64,000 nucleotides of DNA from Mycobacterium sp. 1164966.3 (GCF_001665395.1 NZ_LZSG01000024.1:1-64000); one strand, 5' to 3'. Shown: positions 45,523-56,528, counted from the first letter of the stretch. The notes: a model not told the origin generated them from the sequence alone. Program-made: numbers and translations.

Positions 45523-48381
45523 CTAGCGGCGGTCAAGCGCCGCGAAGGTGCGACTGGCGACGGATTTCCCGAGTGGCGGCGTCGGCGGCTGCACTTTCGC
45601 GGTACCACGGGTCAGACGGCGCGGCCACCAGAACCATCGGCCCAGCAGCGCCACGATGGACGGCACTACCAGCGCCCGCACCACCAGGGTGTCCATCAAC
45701 AGGCCGACCGCGATCGTGGTGCCGACCTGGGCGATGCTGAGCACGCTGCTGGCGAGCAGTGCCAGCATGGTGATCCCGAAAACGATGCCCGCCGTGGTGA
45801 CCACGCCACCGGTACCGCCGAAAGCCCGGATGATCCCCGTCTTGAGGCCCGCTGCCGCCTCGTGTTTGATCCGCAACGCCAGCAGCAGGTTGTAATCCGC
45901 GCCGACGGCGATCAATGCGATGAAGGCGATGGGCGCGACAGCCCAATGCAGCGGCTGATGCAGCAGGTACTGCCAGATCAGCACGCTGGCACCCAGCGCC
46001 GATGCATACGACGCGACGACGGTGCCGACGACCACCAGCCCGGCGACCGGGCTGCGCAGCATCGTCATGACGATCAGAAAAATCAGCACCAGCGCGGCTC
46101 CTACCAGCAGCGCCGTGTCGCGGCCGACGGAGCGCTGCAAGTCGGCGGTCGCGGGCCCGACACCGGCCAGGTCGACTCCAGTCGGGGTCAGCGTGCCCTC
46201 CTTGGTGGCCTGCCTGATCGCGGCGCGCACCTGATCCGCCCGGGTGGCGCCGTCGCTGCCCCACTCCTCACCGTCGCCGTACACCAGTAGATAGGTGGCG
46301 CGGCCGTCCGCGGAGATGAGTTTGCGCAGGACCTCGGTGTAGCGCGGGTCGGAGAACGCTCGCTGCGGCAGGTAGAAACCCGATGCCGCGCTGCCTTGGA
46401 ATTGAGTGTCGATCTCGGCGAGGTAGTCGGTCAGCTGCCTCAGCTGTGGCCCGATGGCATCGCTCAATCCGAGCAGGTCGTGGGTGGCCGAACGGGCTTG
46501 CGCCAGTGCGTTGTTCATTGCTGCCACGGCTTGCGGCATACCCGCCAGCGCCTGGGCTGCGATATTCGACCCACCGGTCAGCTTGGCGGCGCCGTCACCG
46601 AGTCGCGTCGAAGTCTGCAGCAGGCCATCGACAGGCTCCAGTATCCGGTTCACGGTCGCGCACAACGGGTTACCGGCGCAGTCCGGGGTACGCGCGACGA
46701 AGTCGCGCAGCGGATCCAGGTAGCTCGACACCGTGGTGGCCGACCGTTGCACGCCTTCCAGGCCGGCGCGCATATCGGTTGCGGCCCCGGACATCTCGGC
46801 CAAGCCCGCACTGCCGCCCCGCAGTCCGCTGCCGAGCTGGCTCACCGCCGCCTGGGTTTGCGCCAGCGCGCCGTCGAGTTCGGAGATCCGGCGCAGCCGC
46901 CGCGTCAACGAATCGACCGTCTCGTTGAATTGACGGCCGACCGTCCCGGCCTGATAGCTCAGCGTCGCCTCCTCTGGCACCTTGCCGTCGGGCCGGCTGG
47001 CCGATTGCACCATCCGCACCCCAGGGACGGCCATGATCTGACGCGTGATCCGCTCGATGGCGATCAGCCCGGCCGGGCTGCGCAGGTCGTGGTCGGCCTG
47101 AATGGTGACGACGTCGGGTAGCAGCCAATTGGCCGCGAAATGCCGATCGGTGGCCGCATAGCCGCGACTGGACTCGGCGTCGGAAGGGGTGGCGGCCGGC
47201 TCATTCCAGCCGACCCGAAGGCTCGCGAGTGGCAATGCCACCAGCACGATCACCGCGCCGGCGGTGGTCAGGATCGGCCCGGGCCAACGCGCCACCGCGG
47301 CTCCCACGCGCCGCCAGCGCCGCGCGGTCTTGGACGGCCGCGGTTCGAGCCGTTCGCGGCGCACGGCCAAGGCCATCAGCGCGGGCGTGAGCGTCAGGGA
47401 CGCCACCATCGTCGCGAGAATCCCTATCGCACAGGGTATTCCGGCGCTACGGAACATCCCCACCTCGGCGAAGCCGAGGCACGCCAGCGCCACCGACACC
47501 GTCAGCGCCGACCCGATGATCACCGGGGCGACGGCACGGTAGGCGTCGGTCAGCGCCGGCGCAGGCGCCACACCGCCACGCCGGCCCTCCTGGTAGCGCC
47601 CGACGAGAAAGATCGCGTAATCGGTGCCTGCGCCCAACGTCATCGCCGCCATCAGCGCCACCGAGAACAGGGACACCTCAACGGTGCCCGACAACCCAAG
47701 TGCCGCAACAATCCAGCGGGCAACCGCCAGCGCCAGACCGACCGATATCAGTGGAATGGCCGCGGCGATCGGCGACCGGTACACCACCAGCAGCAGCACC
47801 AGGATCAGTGCGATAGTGGCGGCGGTGATCGACAGCATCTGCCGGTCGATGGCGGCGAATTCGTCGACGATCGTCGCGCCCGGACCCGTCACATGAGCGT
47901 GCAGCCCCGCCGGTGGCGACAGGGCGGTGACGGTATTGCGCACGGAGTCCACCGAATCGCGCGCTTTGGAGGTCCCCAGCATTCCGGCGAGCCGAACCAT
48001 GACGCTGACCGCATGTCCGTCGCGGCTCTGTGCGCCCGCGGCGGTCGCGGGTTGTGACCACAGGTCCGTCACCGAATACACGTGCCGGCGATCGGATTCC
48101 AGTGCCGCCGTCAGCGCGTCGTAGAACTTGCGGTCCTGTGCTGTCAGCGGCGCGTTCCGTTCCAGCACCACGAAAATGAAGTTGTTACTGGGGGTTTGCC
48201 CGAACAGCTCGGCGGCGCGGGTGGCGGCGATCGAGCTGGACGCGTTCGCGGGCATGAAGGAGCGCGAGTGCGACTCGACGACCCGCTCCAGTTGCGGCAC
48301 AGCCAGATTGCCGACGGCGGCCGCCAGCACCCAGAGCCCGACAGCCAGGATCGCGTATCGGATTGCCTTCTGTTCACGCAA
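45523..48381 (-). CDS. MmpL/RND-family transporter
   Basis: The 952-residue inner-membrane exporter has two MMPL domains with about 12 membrane helices. The first half contains GAGTDYAIFLVGRYQEGRRGG and the second GADYNLLLALRIKHEA, the proton-relay loops of RND pumps. Two large extracytoplasmic loops follow the first and seventh helices; the second loop is long and helical with Cys pairs (CAGNPLCATV). MmpL proteins export lipids or siderophores in mycobacteria; the substrate here is unknown. The start TTG 48381 is the first in-frame start and overlaps the upstream small gene by eight bases. A divergent two-component system lies beyond that gene. I do not recall this module between rpmB and ung in M. 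tuberculosis. Confidence 0.9.
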   Translation of the reverse strand: MREQKAIRYAILAVGLWVLAAAVGNLAVPQLERVVESHSRSFMPANASSSIAATRAAELFGQTPSNNFIFVVLERNAPLTAQDRKFYDALTAALESDRRHVYSVTDLWSQPATAAGAQSRDGHAVSVMVRLAGMLGTSKARDSVDSVRNTVTALSPPAGLHAHVTGPGATIVDEFAAIDRQMLSITAATIALILVLLLVVYRSPIAAAIPLISVGLALAVARWIVAALGLSGTVEVSLFSVALMAAMTLGAGTDYAIFLVGRYQEGRRGGVAPAPALTDAYRAVAPVIIGSALTVSVALACLGFAEVGMFRSAGIPCAIGILATMVASLTLTPALMALAVRRERLEPRPSKTARRWRRVGAAVARWPGPILTTAGAVIVLVALPLASLRVGWNEPAATPSDAESSRGYAATDRHFAANWLLPDVVTIQADHDLRSPAGLIAIERITRQIMAVPGVRMVQSASRPDGKVPEEATLSYQAGTVGRQFNETVDSLTRRLRRISELDGALAQTQAAVSQLGSGLRGGSAGLAEMSGAATDMRAGLEGVQRSATTVSSYLDPLRDFVARTPDCAGNPLCATVNRILEPVDGLLQTSTRLGDGAAKLTGGSNIAAQALAGMPQAVAAMNNALAQARSATHDLLGLSDAIGPQLRQLTDYLAEIDTQFQGSAASGFYLPQRAFSDPRYTEVLRKLISADGRATYLLVYGDGEEWGSDGATRADQVRAAIRQATKEGTLTPTGVDLAGVGPATADLQRSVGRDTALLVGAALVLIFLIVMTMLRSPVAGLVVVGTVVASYASALGASVLIWQYLLHQPLHWAVAPIAFIALIAVGADYNLLLALRIKHEAAAGLKTGIIRAFGGTGGVVTTAGIVFGITMLALLASSVLSIAQVGTTIAVGLLMDTLVVRALVVPSIVALLGRWFWWPRRLTRGTAKVQPPTPPLGKSVASRTFAALDRR

Positions 48382-48754
48382 CGGTCTGCCGATCGCTCAT
48401 CGATCCGTCGAAGAGATCCACAACCCGGTGCTCACCTCGAGACAGCACGCGCAGCCGCAGCGATCGTCGGGAAGCTATGCCCAACAATGCGTGTAGTCCC
48501 GGGTTGGCGGCGGTCAGCTCAGCTCTGGCCTCTTCGGCCGTAAGACCGTCGTAGTCCGCCTGATCCAGCTTCGCGTACAGCATCATCAGCCAGCGCTGCC
48601 GCAGTGAGAGCAGCAGCCCCTCCTCGCTGCCGAACAGCCGGGAGACTTCGGATGCCTTGTCGGCCAGATCAAGTGCCGCCTCGGGGTCGGTCTCGGCGGC
48701 TTGGATCAATTCGGCCATGAAGGCCATGCGCTCGTGCAGCAGTTTCCATGTCAT
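48374..48754 (-). CDS. Small protein of unknown function, coupled to mmpL
   Basis: From ATG 48754 this encodes 126 residues, mainly helical and charged (TWKLLHERMAFMAELIQ, ALDLADKASEVSRLFGSEE). The C-terminal part has an RRSLRLRVLSRGEHRVVDLF segment resembling a compact beta strand pair. The frame is open to 48823, but the extra N-terminal residues are unlike the rest. No family was recognised. The eight-base overlap with mmpL implies coupled translation, so it may regulate or assist the exporter. It is divergent from the kinase gene, with 144 bases between. Confidence 0.65.
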   Translation of the reverse strand: MTWKLLHERMAFMAELIQAAETDPEAALDLADKASEVSRLFGSEEGLLLSLRQRWLMMLYAKLDQADYDGLTAEEARAELTAANPGLHALLGIASRRSLRLRVLSRGEHRVVDLFDGSMSDRQTVA

Positions 48755-48898
48755 ACCGGAAACGTTAGGAATGGGGGCCGCTACCGCGCGTCGTGCTGAG
48801 GTTCGGTCTTTGGCTCCTACCACGGTATGAGGCCGAGCCGCCGCGAGGCATACCCGAGGATGATGTGGCCGGACACGCGGCTCTTTTAGGATTGGACG

Positions 48899-50122
48899 AT
48901 GTTGCGTGCCGCAATCGGCTTCCTGCGCGAGAGGCTGCGCGAACGGCGTGAGCGGATGCCGGTCGGCATCACCTGGCCGTTCGTCATCATTACCTACGGC
49001 CTTGTGCTGTCCGCCGGGGCTGTCGCGGTGCTGCAGCGGCCATGGTCCGATCTGCCCGCCGCGCTGATCGCGATGTCTATCGCCCTGTCGCCGCTAGTGG
49101 CGTTCTTCTTTTTCAATATGAAGTTCCGGCCCGTCCTGATGTGGATCACCTGGTCGGCAACCACGGCGGTAATGCTCTTCGCCACGTCGACGCCGATTCG
49201 CGCCGATTTCGCACCGGCCTTGCTGGTGTTGATGGTCGGTCTCGTAGGGACATTGACCTCCGGTGTCGGAGGCTTCCTGGCCGCCGTGTCGTCGGCCGCG
49301 ATGCTGCTCACCGCGGCCGCGGTGCACCGGCTGGATGTGGTGGCGCTGTATCTGTTGTTCGTCGCGGGCGGCTGGCTTATCGGCTATCTCATGCACACCC
49401 AACGGGTGCTGCTGGCGCAACAGATCGAGGCGCAGGAGGTGTTGGCCGAGCACGCCGCGGCCGACGAACGGCGACGCATCGCACGCGAAGTGCACGACGT
49501 CATCGCCCACTCGCTTTCGGTCACACTGCTGCACGTCACCGGCGCGCGCCGCGCGCTGCAGCAGGACCGCGACGTCGACGACGCGGTCGAGGCGCTCGAG
49601 CAGGCCGAACGGCTCGGCCGGCAGGCGATGGCCGACATCCGCCGCACCGTCGGTCTGCTCGACACGGGACCGCACGGCGCCAGAAAAGCCGCTCCTCCAC
49701 CCGAGCCCGGCATCGACGACATCGGCGTGCTGGTCGCGGATTTCGAGCGGGCCGGAGTAGCCGTCACACTGCGCGTCGACGGCCCGACCAGCCGCGTCTC
49801 GGCCGCGGTCGGCCTCGCCCTGTATCGCATTACGCAGGAATCGCTGGCCAACATCGCCAAGCACGCGCCGGACTCCAGATCATCTGTGGTGCTTGATATT
49901 TCAGCGGCATCGGCCAAGCTGGCCATCAACACCCAACTGCCCGCCGCGGTTGCGGCCGCCGACACCGAGGGTCGCGGACTGCGCGGCATGCGCCAGCGCG
50001 TCGAATTGCTCGGCGGAGCCATCGAGGCCGGGCCGAGTCGGGACGGGTGGGCGGTGAATGCCGAAATACCGCTCGAGGACGGCAATACCGGATGGCGGCC
50101 GTGGTGGTGTCACCAGTCGTGA
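48899..50122 (+). CDS. NarL-family sensor histidine kinase
   Basis: The 407-residue membrane kinase has about five to six N-terminal membrane helices (about 24-165) with almost no extracytoplasmic domain, which suggests membrane-stress or lipid sensing. The HisKA_3 dimerisation site ERRRIAREVHDVIAHSLSV contains the phosphorylated His199. The ATPase domain has the N-box ESLANIAKH and the late GRGLRGMRQRV G box. The usual D-x-G G1 box is not clear between them. ATG 48899 has AGGA upstream. It overlaps the response regulator by four bases (GTGA). Confidence 0.88.
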   Translation: MLRAAIGFLRERLRERRERMPVGITWPFVIITYGLVLSAGAVAVLQRPWSDLPAALIAMSIALSPLVAFFFFNMKFRPVLMWITWSATTAVMLFATSTPIRADFAPALLVLMVGLVGTLTSGVGGFLAAVSSAAMLLTAAAVHRLDVVALYLLFVAGGWLIGYLMHTQRVLLAQQIEAQEVLAEHAAADERRRIAREVHDVIAHSLSVTLLHVTGARRALQQDRDVDDAVEALEQAERLGRQAMADIRRTVGLLDTGPHGARKAAPPPEPGIDDIGVLVADFERAGVAVTLRVDGPTSRVSAAVGLALYRITQESLANIAKHAPDSRSSVVLDISAASAKLAINTQLPAAVAAADTEGRGLRGMRQRVELLGGAIEAGPSRDGWAVNAEIPLEDGNTGWRPWWCHQS

Positions 50123-50793
50123 GCTTCACTGCCACTGAAACGCCGGAAGTCGCGGTGCTGCTCGTCGACGACCAGGATCTGGTGCGCTCCGGGCTGCGCC
50201 GAATCCTGCGCCGCAAAGACGGTTTCACCATCGTGGCCGAATGCGCCGACGGCGACGAAGTGCTCGCGGCGGTCGCCAAGTACCAACCCGATGTCGTGGT
50301 GATGGACTTGCGGATGCGACGGGTCGACGGCATCGAGGCGACGCGCCGGCTGGGCGGGGCGCCGCCGGTGCTGGCGCTGACGACATTCAACGAGGACGAG
50401 CTGCTGTCCGGAGCACTGCGGGCCGGCGCGGCGGGCTTTGTGCTCAAGGACTCTTCCGCCGAGGAGCTGATCCGCGCCGTGCGGGCCGTCGCGCGAGGAG
50501 ACAGTTATCTGGACCCCGCGGTCACCTCGCGTGTACTCAGCACATACCGCAAAGCGGCCCACGGGGTTTCGGATAAGCACCGTAACGATCTCGCCGAACT
50601 GACCGCGCGCGAACTCGACGTGCTCACGCTGATCGGAAAAGGCTTCTCCAACAACGAGATCGCGGACGAACTGTGTATCTCGGGCGTCACCGTCAAAAGC
50701 CACATCGGCCGGATCTTCGGCAAGCTCAGGCTGCGCGACCGCGCCGCGGCGATCGTCTATGCCTACGACAACGGCATCGTCGCGCCGCGCTAA
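50119..50793 (+). CDS. NarL/LuxR-type response regulator
   Basis: The 224-residue regulator has a receiver domain with Asp63 in VVVMDLRM as phosphoacceptor, plus the acidic pocket LLVDDQD. A C-terminal LuxR helix-turn-helix follows (LTARELDVLTLIGKGFSNNEIADEL, TVKSHIGRIFGKLRLRD). GTG 50119 overlaps the kinase stop (GTGA), so the two are made together; an earlier in-frame GTG lies inside the kinase gene. It probably controls the divergent small protein-mmpL operon, by position only. The downstream hairpin separates it from ung. Confidence 0.9.
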   Translation: MSFTATETPEVAVLLVDDQDLVRSGLRRILRRKDGFTIVAECADGDEVLAAVAKYQPDVVVMDLRMRRVDGIEATRRLGGAPPVLALTTFNEDELLSGALRAGAAGFVLKDSSAEELIRAVRAVARGDSYLDPAVTSRVLSTYRKAAHGVSDKHRNDLAELTARELDVLTLIGKGFSNNEIADELCISGVTVKSHIGRIFGKLRLRDRAAAIVYAYDNGIVAPR

Positions 50794-50798
50794 ACCCC

Positions 50799-50858
50799 GC
50801 GAGCAGACGCAAAAGCCCCCGCAAGCACGGTGTGTCGCGTGATTTTGCGTCTGCTCGC
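50799..50858. terminator. Hairpin between response regulator and ung; second copy of the GCGAGCAGACGCAAAA repeat
   Basis: The arms GCGAGCAGACGCAAAA (50799-50814) and TTTTGCGTCTGCTCGC (50843-50858) are exactly complementary around 28 bases. It lies between two convergent genes and matches the hairpin at 257-312, so it is a good candidate bidirectional terminator. Confidence 0.7.
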
Positions 50859-50865
50859 CCCTAAT

Positions 50866-51549
50866 TCAGGGCAGTCGCCAATCGATCGGGTCGGCACCCA
50901 TCTCCGTGAGCAATTCGTTGGCGCGGCTGAACGGACGCGAGCCGAAGAACCCCCGCGAAGCCGACAGCGGCGACGGGTGCGGCGACTCGATGGGAACGCA
51001 CTTGCCCGCGGCCAACATGGGCTTCAGCGTCGACGCGTCGCGCCCCCACAGGATCGCGACCATCGGCTGTGCGCGCGCTGCCAGTGCCCGGATTGCGCAC
51101 TCGGTGACCGCTTCCCAGCCCTTGCCGCGATGCGAAGCCGGATTGCTGGGCCGCACCGTGAGCACCCTGTTCAGCAGCAGCACGCCGCGCTGCGCCCACG
51201 GCGTCAGGTCGCCACACGAGGGCTGTGGGTGACCAAGGTCGGCGGTGTACTCGTCGAAGATGTTGGCGAGGCTGCGTGGCAGCGGCCGCACGTCGGGCGC
51301 TACCGAAAAGCTCAGGCCCACAGCATGTCCCGGCGTCGGGTAGGGGTCCTGCCCGACGATCAGTACCCGCACCTGATCGAAGGGAAAAGTGAAGGCGCGC
51401 AAGATATTCGGGCCCGCGGGCAGATACCTGCGCCCCGCCGCCAGCTCGGCGCGCAGGAACCGTCCCATCTCGGCGACCTGCTCGGCGGCGGGCTCCAGCG
51501 CAGCGGCCCAGCCGGCCTCGACGAGTTCGCTCAGCGGGCGCGCGGTCAA
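50866..51549 (-). CDS. ung: Uracil-DNA glycosylase
   Basis: The 227-residue family 1 enzyme removes uracil from DNA. The water-activating motif [11 protein letters not shown] (66-76, Asp68) and the DNA-minor-groove loop HPSPLSA are intact. The start is TTG 51549: it overlaps the upstream DUF1330 stop (TTGA), AAGGGC lies upstream, and the 227-residue length equals remembered M. tuberculosis Ung. The frame continues upstream but only through the DUF1330 gene in another phase. Confidence 0.96.
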   Translation of the reverse strand: MTARPLSELVEAGWAAALEPAAEQVAEMGRFLRAELAAGRRYLPAGPNILRAFTFPFDQVRVLIVGQDPYPTPGHAVGLSFSVAPDVRPLPRSLANIFDEYTADLGHPQPSCGDLTPWAQRGVLLLNRVLTVRPSNPASHRGKGWEAVTECAIRALAARAQPMVAILWGRDASTLKPMLAAGKCVPIESPHPSPLSASRGFFGSRPFSRANELLTEMGADPIDWRLP

Positions 51550-51836
51550 CGCAAGCCCTTGGCCAGCACCACCACCGTGTCCGCGCCCGCGCGCCGATCC
51601 TTCGAGATCTCCTGGTATTCCGGCGACTGCGCCCAGCTGTAGAACGCGGCCTCGTCGGGAAACGACATCAGCACCACCTTCTCGCGGTCCCACTGCCCCT
51701 CGACGACCCGCGGCGACTCGTCGGCCGCCAGCAATGTTCCCGGATGGCGACCGAAAACCTCCATGAATCTGGCCTGGTATCGGTCGTAGGCTGCCCGGTC
51801 GGTGAATCTCAACTGCGCGATCGCATAGACGGTCAC
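51546..51836 (-). CDS. DUF1330 protein
   Basis: The 96-residue protein has the dimeric alpha/beta-barrel pattern of DUF1330: [19 protein letters not shown], a [18 protein letters not shown] core and a short end. Members are small stress-related proteins of unknown activity. GTG 51836 is the start. It overlaps ung by four bases (TTGA), a rare close link between a DUF1330 protein and base-excision repair. I do not recall it in M. tuberculosis, where ung and thiL are adjacent. Confidence 0.82.
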   Translation of the reverse strand: MTVYAIAQLRFTDRAAYDRYQARFMEVFGRHPGTLLAADESPRVVEGQWDREKVVLMSFPDEAAFYSWAQSPEYQEISKDRRAGADTVVVLAKGLR

Positions 51837-51853
51837 GGGGCCACCCTAACCGC

Positions 51854-52816
51854 TCAAAACGATCGCCAACCCGCGTACCCTTCCCATTCCTCGCCGTCCA
51901 CGAGCACCCGAGCCGGGCCGTCGAGCACTCGCCCGATGACGCGCCACCCGTCGGGCACCGGCCCGCCGAAACAGGCGACCAGGGCATGATCTTCGCCGCC
52001 GCCCAGCACCCACGGCCACGGGTCGGCGCCCACCGCCGCAGCAGCCGCCGTCAGCGCGTCGCGGTCTGCCGCCAGCGCCGCCGCGGACAGGTCGATGCTC
52101 ACCGCCGAAGCCTCGGCGACATGTCGCAGGTCGGCGATCAACCCGTCGGATACGTCGATCATCGCCTCGGCCCCGGCGGCCGCAGCGAAAGCCCCCTGGC
52201 CGTAGGGCGGCTGCGGCACCAAATGGCGCCGCCGCAGTTCGTCGAACTGATCGATTCCGTTGTGCCACAAGGCATGACCGGCCGCCGAACGTCCCAGCTC
52301 ACCGGCGACCGCAACCGTTGAGCCGGCCGTTGCGCCGGATCTGAGCACCGGTGGGCGACCGTCGAGTTCGCCCAGCACGGTTACCGACAGCACCCACTGC
52401 GGACAGCTGACCAGATCCCCGCCCGCGATGCCCGCGCCGATCCGCTCGGCCTCGTCCCACATTCCGGCGGCCAGCGCATCCACCTGGGCCGCCGGGGTAT
52501 CCGCTGGCGCTCCGAACCCCACCACGAACGCCGTGGCACGCCCGCCCATCGCTTCGATGTCGGCGGCATTCTGCGCTATCGCCTTGCGGCCGACGTCGTG
52601 CGGTGTCGACCAGTCCAGCCGAAAGTGCCGGTCCTGCACCAGCACATCGGTCGACACCAGCGCGCGACCGTCGCCGGCTGAAACCACAGCCGCGTCGTCA
52701 CCGGGGCCCAGCAGCACAGCGCGGGGTTGCCGGCGGCCCTGCGCCAAACGCCGGATCACCGCGAACTCGCCGAGCTGCTGCAGCGTCGAAGGCTCTCCTG
52801 CTGTGTCGTCGCGCAC
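51854..52816 (-). CDS. thiL: Thiamine-monophosphate kinase
   Basis: The 320-residue enzyme phosphorylates thiamine monophosphate to the active pyrophosphate. The ATP/metal motif GPGDDAAVV and the second acidic segment [11 protein letters not shown] are present, as is the late [15 protein letters not shown] 52816 has GGAGG four bases upstream and is preferred; upstream open frame exists. Length is close to M. tuberculosis ThiL (about 333). It is divergent from the DUF3515 gene; the 93-bp spacer holds both promoters. The insertion sequence I recall beside thiL in M. tuberculosis is absent here. Confidence 0.94.
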   Translation of the reverse strand: MRDDTAGEPSTLQQLGEFAVIRRLAQGRRQPRAVLLGPGDDAAVVSAGDGRALVSTDVLVQDRHFRLDWSTPHDVGRKAIAQNAADIEAMGGRATAFVVGFGAPADTPAAQVDALAAGMWDEAERIGAGIAGGDLVSCPQWVLSVTVLGELDGRPPVLRSGATAGSTVAVAGELGRSAAGHALWHNGIDQFDELRRRHLVPQPPYGQGAFAAAAGAEAMIDVSDGLIADLRHVAEASAVSIDLSAAALAADRDALTAAAAAVGADPWPWVLGGGEDHALVACFGGPVPDGWRVIGRVLDGPARVLVDGEEWEGYAGWRSF

Positions 52817-52909
52817 GCCACCTCCAACCGCCCCGGCCTCGGGTAAGTTTGGTCCCTGCCCGCCCGGGCGGACCGCGCCAGTGTATGAGAGTCCGAGGTA
52901 GCCACGCAG

Positions 52910-53455
52910 GTGACAGTCGACTCCGACGGCCCGCCACGCGCTCTGATCATTGCCGCGGCGCTGCTGGGTGTGACGGCGATCGGCGTCATTCTGGTAATCG
53001 CGGCCAACCGGGAGACGCCACCGCAGCCCGTCGCGCTTCCCGGCGTCCCGGCCCCCCGAGCCGCCGCACCAGCATGCAAAACCCTGACGGCGGCGCTGCC
53101 GCAGCGGCTCGGAAGCTATCAGCGCGCGCCGTTGGCGCAGCCTGCGCCCGAGGGCGCAGCGGCCTGGCGGGCCGGGCCGCACAGCGAGCCGGTGGTGTTG
53201 CGCTGCGGGTTGGACCGGCCGGCCGACTTCGTGGTGGGCTCCCCAATCCAGGTGGTCGACCGGGTGCAGTGGTTCCGGGTGAACGGCCAGTCAGAAGCGG
53301 ACACCGGCCGATCCACCTGGTACGCGGTGGACCGCGCAGTTTATCTGGCGTTGACGCTGCCGCCGGGATCCGGCCCGGCACCGATTCAGGAGCTCTCGGA
53401 CGTGATCGATCGCACCGTCGCCGCGGTTCCCATCGACCCGGCACCCGCGCATTAG
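52910..53455 (+). CDS. DUF3515 membrane-anchored protein
   Basis: The 181-residue protein has an N-terminal transmembrane helix (about 12-32) and an extracytoplasmic region with Cys56 and Cys99 that could pair. The conserved DUF3515 body includes VDRVQWFRVNGQSE and TWYAVDRAVYLALTLP. The function is unknown; a cell-envelope role is likely from topology and the neighbouring ddl. GTG 52910 follows GAGG. It ends seven bases before the convergent ddlA stop. By position it matches M. tuberculosis Rv2980. Confidence 0.87.
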   Translation: MTVDSDGPPRALIIAAALLGVTAIGVILVIAANRETPPQPVALPGVPAPRAAAPACKTLTAALPQRLGSYQRAPLAQPAPEGAAAWRAGPHSEPVVLRCGLDRPADFVVGSPIQVVDRVQWFRVNGQSEADTGRSTWYAVDRAVYLALTLPPGSGPAPIQELSDVIDRTVAAVPIDPAPAH

Positions 53456-53462
53456 CGCCTGA

Positions 53463-54596
53463 TTAGCGCAGCCCCACGCCGCGGGCCAGCGCCGTTTCCA
53501 CCATGGTGGCCAACAGTGTTGGGTAGTCGACCCCACTGGCCGCCCACATCCGCGGGTACATCGAGATCGTGGTGAAGCCGGGCATCGTGTTGATTTCGTT
53601 GATCACCGGTCCGTCTTCGGTGAGGAAGAAATCCACCCGGGCCAGGCCTTGGCAGTCGATCGCCCGAAACGCCCGGATCGCCAGTTCCCGTACCGCGTCG
53701 GCCACCTCGTCGTCGACCTTGGCCGGCACATCGAGTTCGGCCGCGTCGTCGAGATACTTGGTCGCGAAGTCGTAGAACGCGTCCTCGCGTCCGCGCACCC
53801 CGGCCACCCGGATCTCGCCCAGCGTGCTGGCTTCCACTGTGCCGTCAGGCATTTCGAGGACACCGCACTCCAGCTCGCGGCCGTTGACCGCCGCCTCGAC
53901 GATCACCTTCGGGTCATGGCGACGAGCGCCCGCAACCGCGGCGGGCAGCTGATCCCAGCTCGACACCCGGCTCACCCCGATCGACGAGCCGCCCCGCGCG
54001 GGTTTGACGAACACCGGCAAGCCCAGCCGTTCGCACTCCTCTGGCTGCAGCGTCTGGCGGGAGGGCTTGAGCACCGCGTGCGGACCAACCGGAAGCCCCT
54101 CGGCGACCAGCAACTTCTTGGTGAATTCCTTGTCCATCCCCGCCGCACTGGCCAGCACACCGGCGCCGACGTAGGGCACACCGGCCAGCTCGAGCAGTCC
54201 CTGGATGGTGCCGTCCTCGCCGTACGGCCCATGCAGTACCGGAAACACCACGTCGACCGACGTCAGGATGCCACCAGCAGCCGGCGGTAACGACACCAAC
54301 TGGCCACCGCGGCGCGGGTCGGCAGGCAGCGCCAGCTCCGTGCCCGACTCGGAGGTCACCTCGGGCAGCTGCCGGTTGGTGATGGCCAGCGCATCCGGAT
54401 CGCCGTCGGTGAGCACCCAGGACCCGTCGGGGGTGATGCCGACGGCGATCACCTCGAACCGCTGCGGGTCCAGATTGCGCAGAATGCTGCCCGCGGACAC
54501 ACACGAAATGGCGTGCTCGTTGCTGCGTCCGCCGAACACGACGGCCACGCGCACGCGCCGGTCGCGCGGCGTCGCGGGCGGGCCGGATTGGGTCAC
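53463..54596 (-). CDS. ddlA: D-alanine-D-alanine ligase
   Basis: The 377-residue ATP-grasp enzyme makes the D-Ala-D-Ala dipeptide of peptidoglycan and is the target of D-cycloserine. The segment [17 protein letters not shown], the ATP-grasp core [14 protein letters not shown] and the C-terminal [19 protein letters not shown] are intact. GTG 54596 starts the gene. It is in the same direction as gpsA, with a 116-bp spacer. Together with the convergent DUF3515 gene it fits a cell-wall gene group. The order agrees with Rv2981c. Confidence 0.96.
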   Translation of the reverse strand: MTQSGPPATPRDRRVRVAVVFGGRSNEHAISCVSAGSILRNLDPQRFEVIAVGITPDGSWVLTDGDPDALAITNRQLPEVTSESGTELALPADPRRGGQLVSLPPAAGGILTSVDVVFPVLHGPYGEDGTIQGLLELAGVPYVGAGVLASAAGMDKEFTKKLLVAEGLPVGPHAVLKPSRQTLQPEECERLGLPVFVKPARGGSSIGVSRVSSWDQLPAAVAGARRHDPKVIVEAAVNGRELECGVLEMPDGTVEASTLGEIRVAGVRGREDAFYDFATKYLDDAAELDVPAKVDDEVADAVRELAIRAFRAIDCQGLARVDFFLTEDGPVINEINTMPGFTTISMYPRMWAASGVDYPTLLATMVETALARGVGLR

Positions 54597-54712
54597 AACC
54601 TTCAGAGGCTACCGGTTGCGCTGTCGCCAGGCCGGGCTCGAGGCCGCGAACTGCGGGTTTTCGCCCGAACTTTCCCGCCCTAGCCGCAGAGTGAACGCAC
54701 TTGAGCCCGCGC

Positions 54713-55717
54713 TCATTCGGGCTTGGTGCTGCGGCCCAGCAGCAGTGCCATCGCCTCGTCGACCGAAAGCCCTTTGTGGCAGACCCGATGCACGGCATCG
54801 GTGAGAGGCATCTCGACGTCGTAGCTGGACGCCAGCGCCAGCACCGACTGACACGACGTCACCCCCTCGACGACATGACCATCCTTGACCTGCAGTGCCG
54901 ACTGCACGTTTTCACGGCGGCCCAGACGTTCGCCCAGCGACCGGTTGCGCGAATACGGCGAGGTGCAGGTGGCCACCAGGTCGCCCACTCCGGCCAGACC
55001 GGCCAGTGTCGCTCCCTTGGCGCCGAGCGCTATGCCGAGCCGCATCATCTCCGCGAGTCCCCGCGTGATGATCGCCGCCGCGGTGTTCTCACCCAGGCCG
55101 ACGCCGGCGGCCATCCCACACGCGAGCGCGATGACGTTCTTGCAGGCCCCGCCGATTTCCGTGCCGACGACGTCGGAGTTGGTGTACGGCCGGAAGTATC
55201 CGCTGTTCAGCATGCGCTGCAAGGCGACCGCCCGGCCGGAGTCGCTGCATGCGATGACGGTGGCAGCGGGCTGGCGTTCGGCGATCTCGCTGGCCAGGTT
55301 CGGTCCCGAGATCACCGCGACCTGACTGGGGTCAACACCGGTCACCCCAACGATGACCTGGCTCATCCGCATCAGGGTGTCCAGCTCGATGCCTTTGGCC
55401 AGGCTGGCCAGGGTCGCACCATGCGACAACAACGGAGCCCACTGCTCGAGGTTGCCGCGCATCGTTTGCGCGGGCACGCCCAGCAACACCGTCGTCGCGC
55501 CGCTCAGCGCTTCTTCGGCGTCCGAGGTCGCGCGGATGCTCGGCGGAAGCGGCGCACCGGGCAGATAGTCGCTGTTGTACCGGGTGGCGTTGATCTGCTC
55601 GGCGACCTCGGCGCGACGCGCCCACAGGATGACCTGCGTCTCTGGGCCGCCAGCGTCGGCGAGCACCCTGGCCAGCGCCGTGCCCCACGCACCGGCGCCC
55701 ATCACGGTTACGGCCAT
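54713..55717 (-). CDS. gpsA: Glycerol-3-phosphate dehydrogenase (NAD(P)+)
   Basis: The 334-residue cytosolic enzyme makes sn-glycerol-3-phosphate from dihydroxyacetone phosphate for phospholipids. The Rossmann motif is [10 protein letters not shown] (7-16), with later catalytic segments [16 protein letters not shown] and [16 protein letters not shown] 55717 follows GGGAG. This is the second paralogue type (GpdA2) of mycobacteria. It is divergent from fbiD, and the spacer carries twin palindromes. Confidence 0.95.
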   Translation of the reverse strand: MAVTVMGAGAWGTALARVLADAGGPETQVILWARRAEVAEQINATRYNSDYLPGAPLPPSIRATSDAEEALSGATTVLLGVPAQTMRGNLEQWAPLLSHGATLASLAKGIELDTLMRMSQVIVGVTGVDPSQVAVISGPNLASEIAERQPAATVIACSDSGRAVALQRMLNSGYFRPYTNSDVVGTEIGGACKNVIALACGMAAGVGLGENTAAAIITRGLAEMMRLGIALGAKGATLAGLAGVGDLVATCTSPYSRNRSLGERLGRRENVQSALQVKDGHVVEGVTSCQSVLALASSYDVEMPLTDAVHRVCHKGLSVDEAMALLLGRSTKPE

Positions 55718-55743
55718 TACGCTCCCGGGTCTCGTCGCCTCTC

Positions 55744-56528
<785 letters not shown>

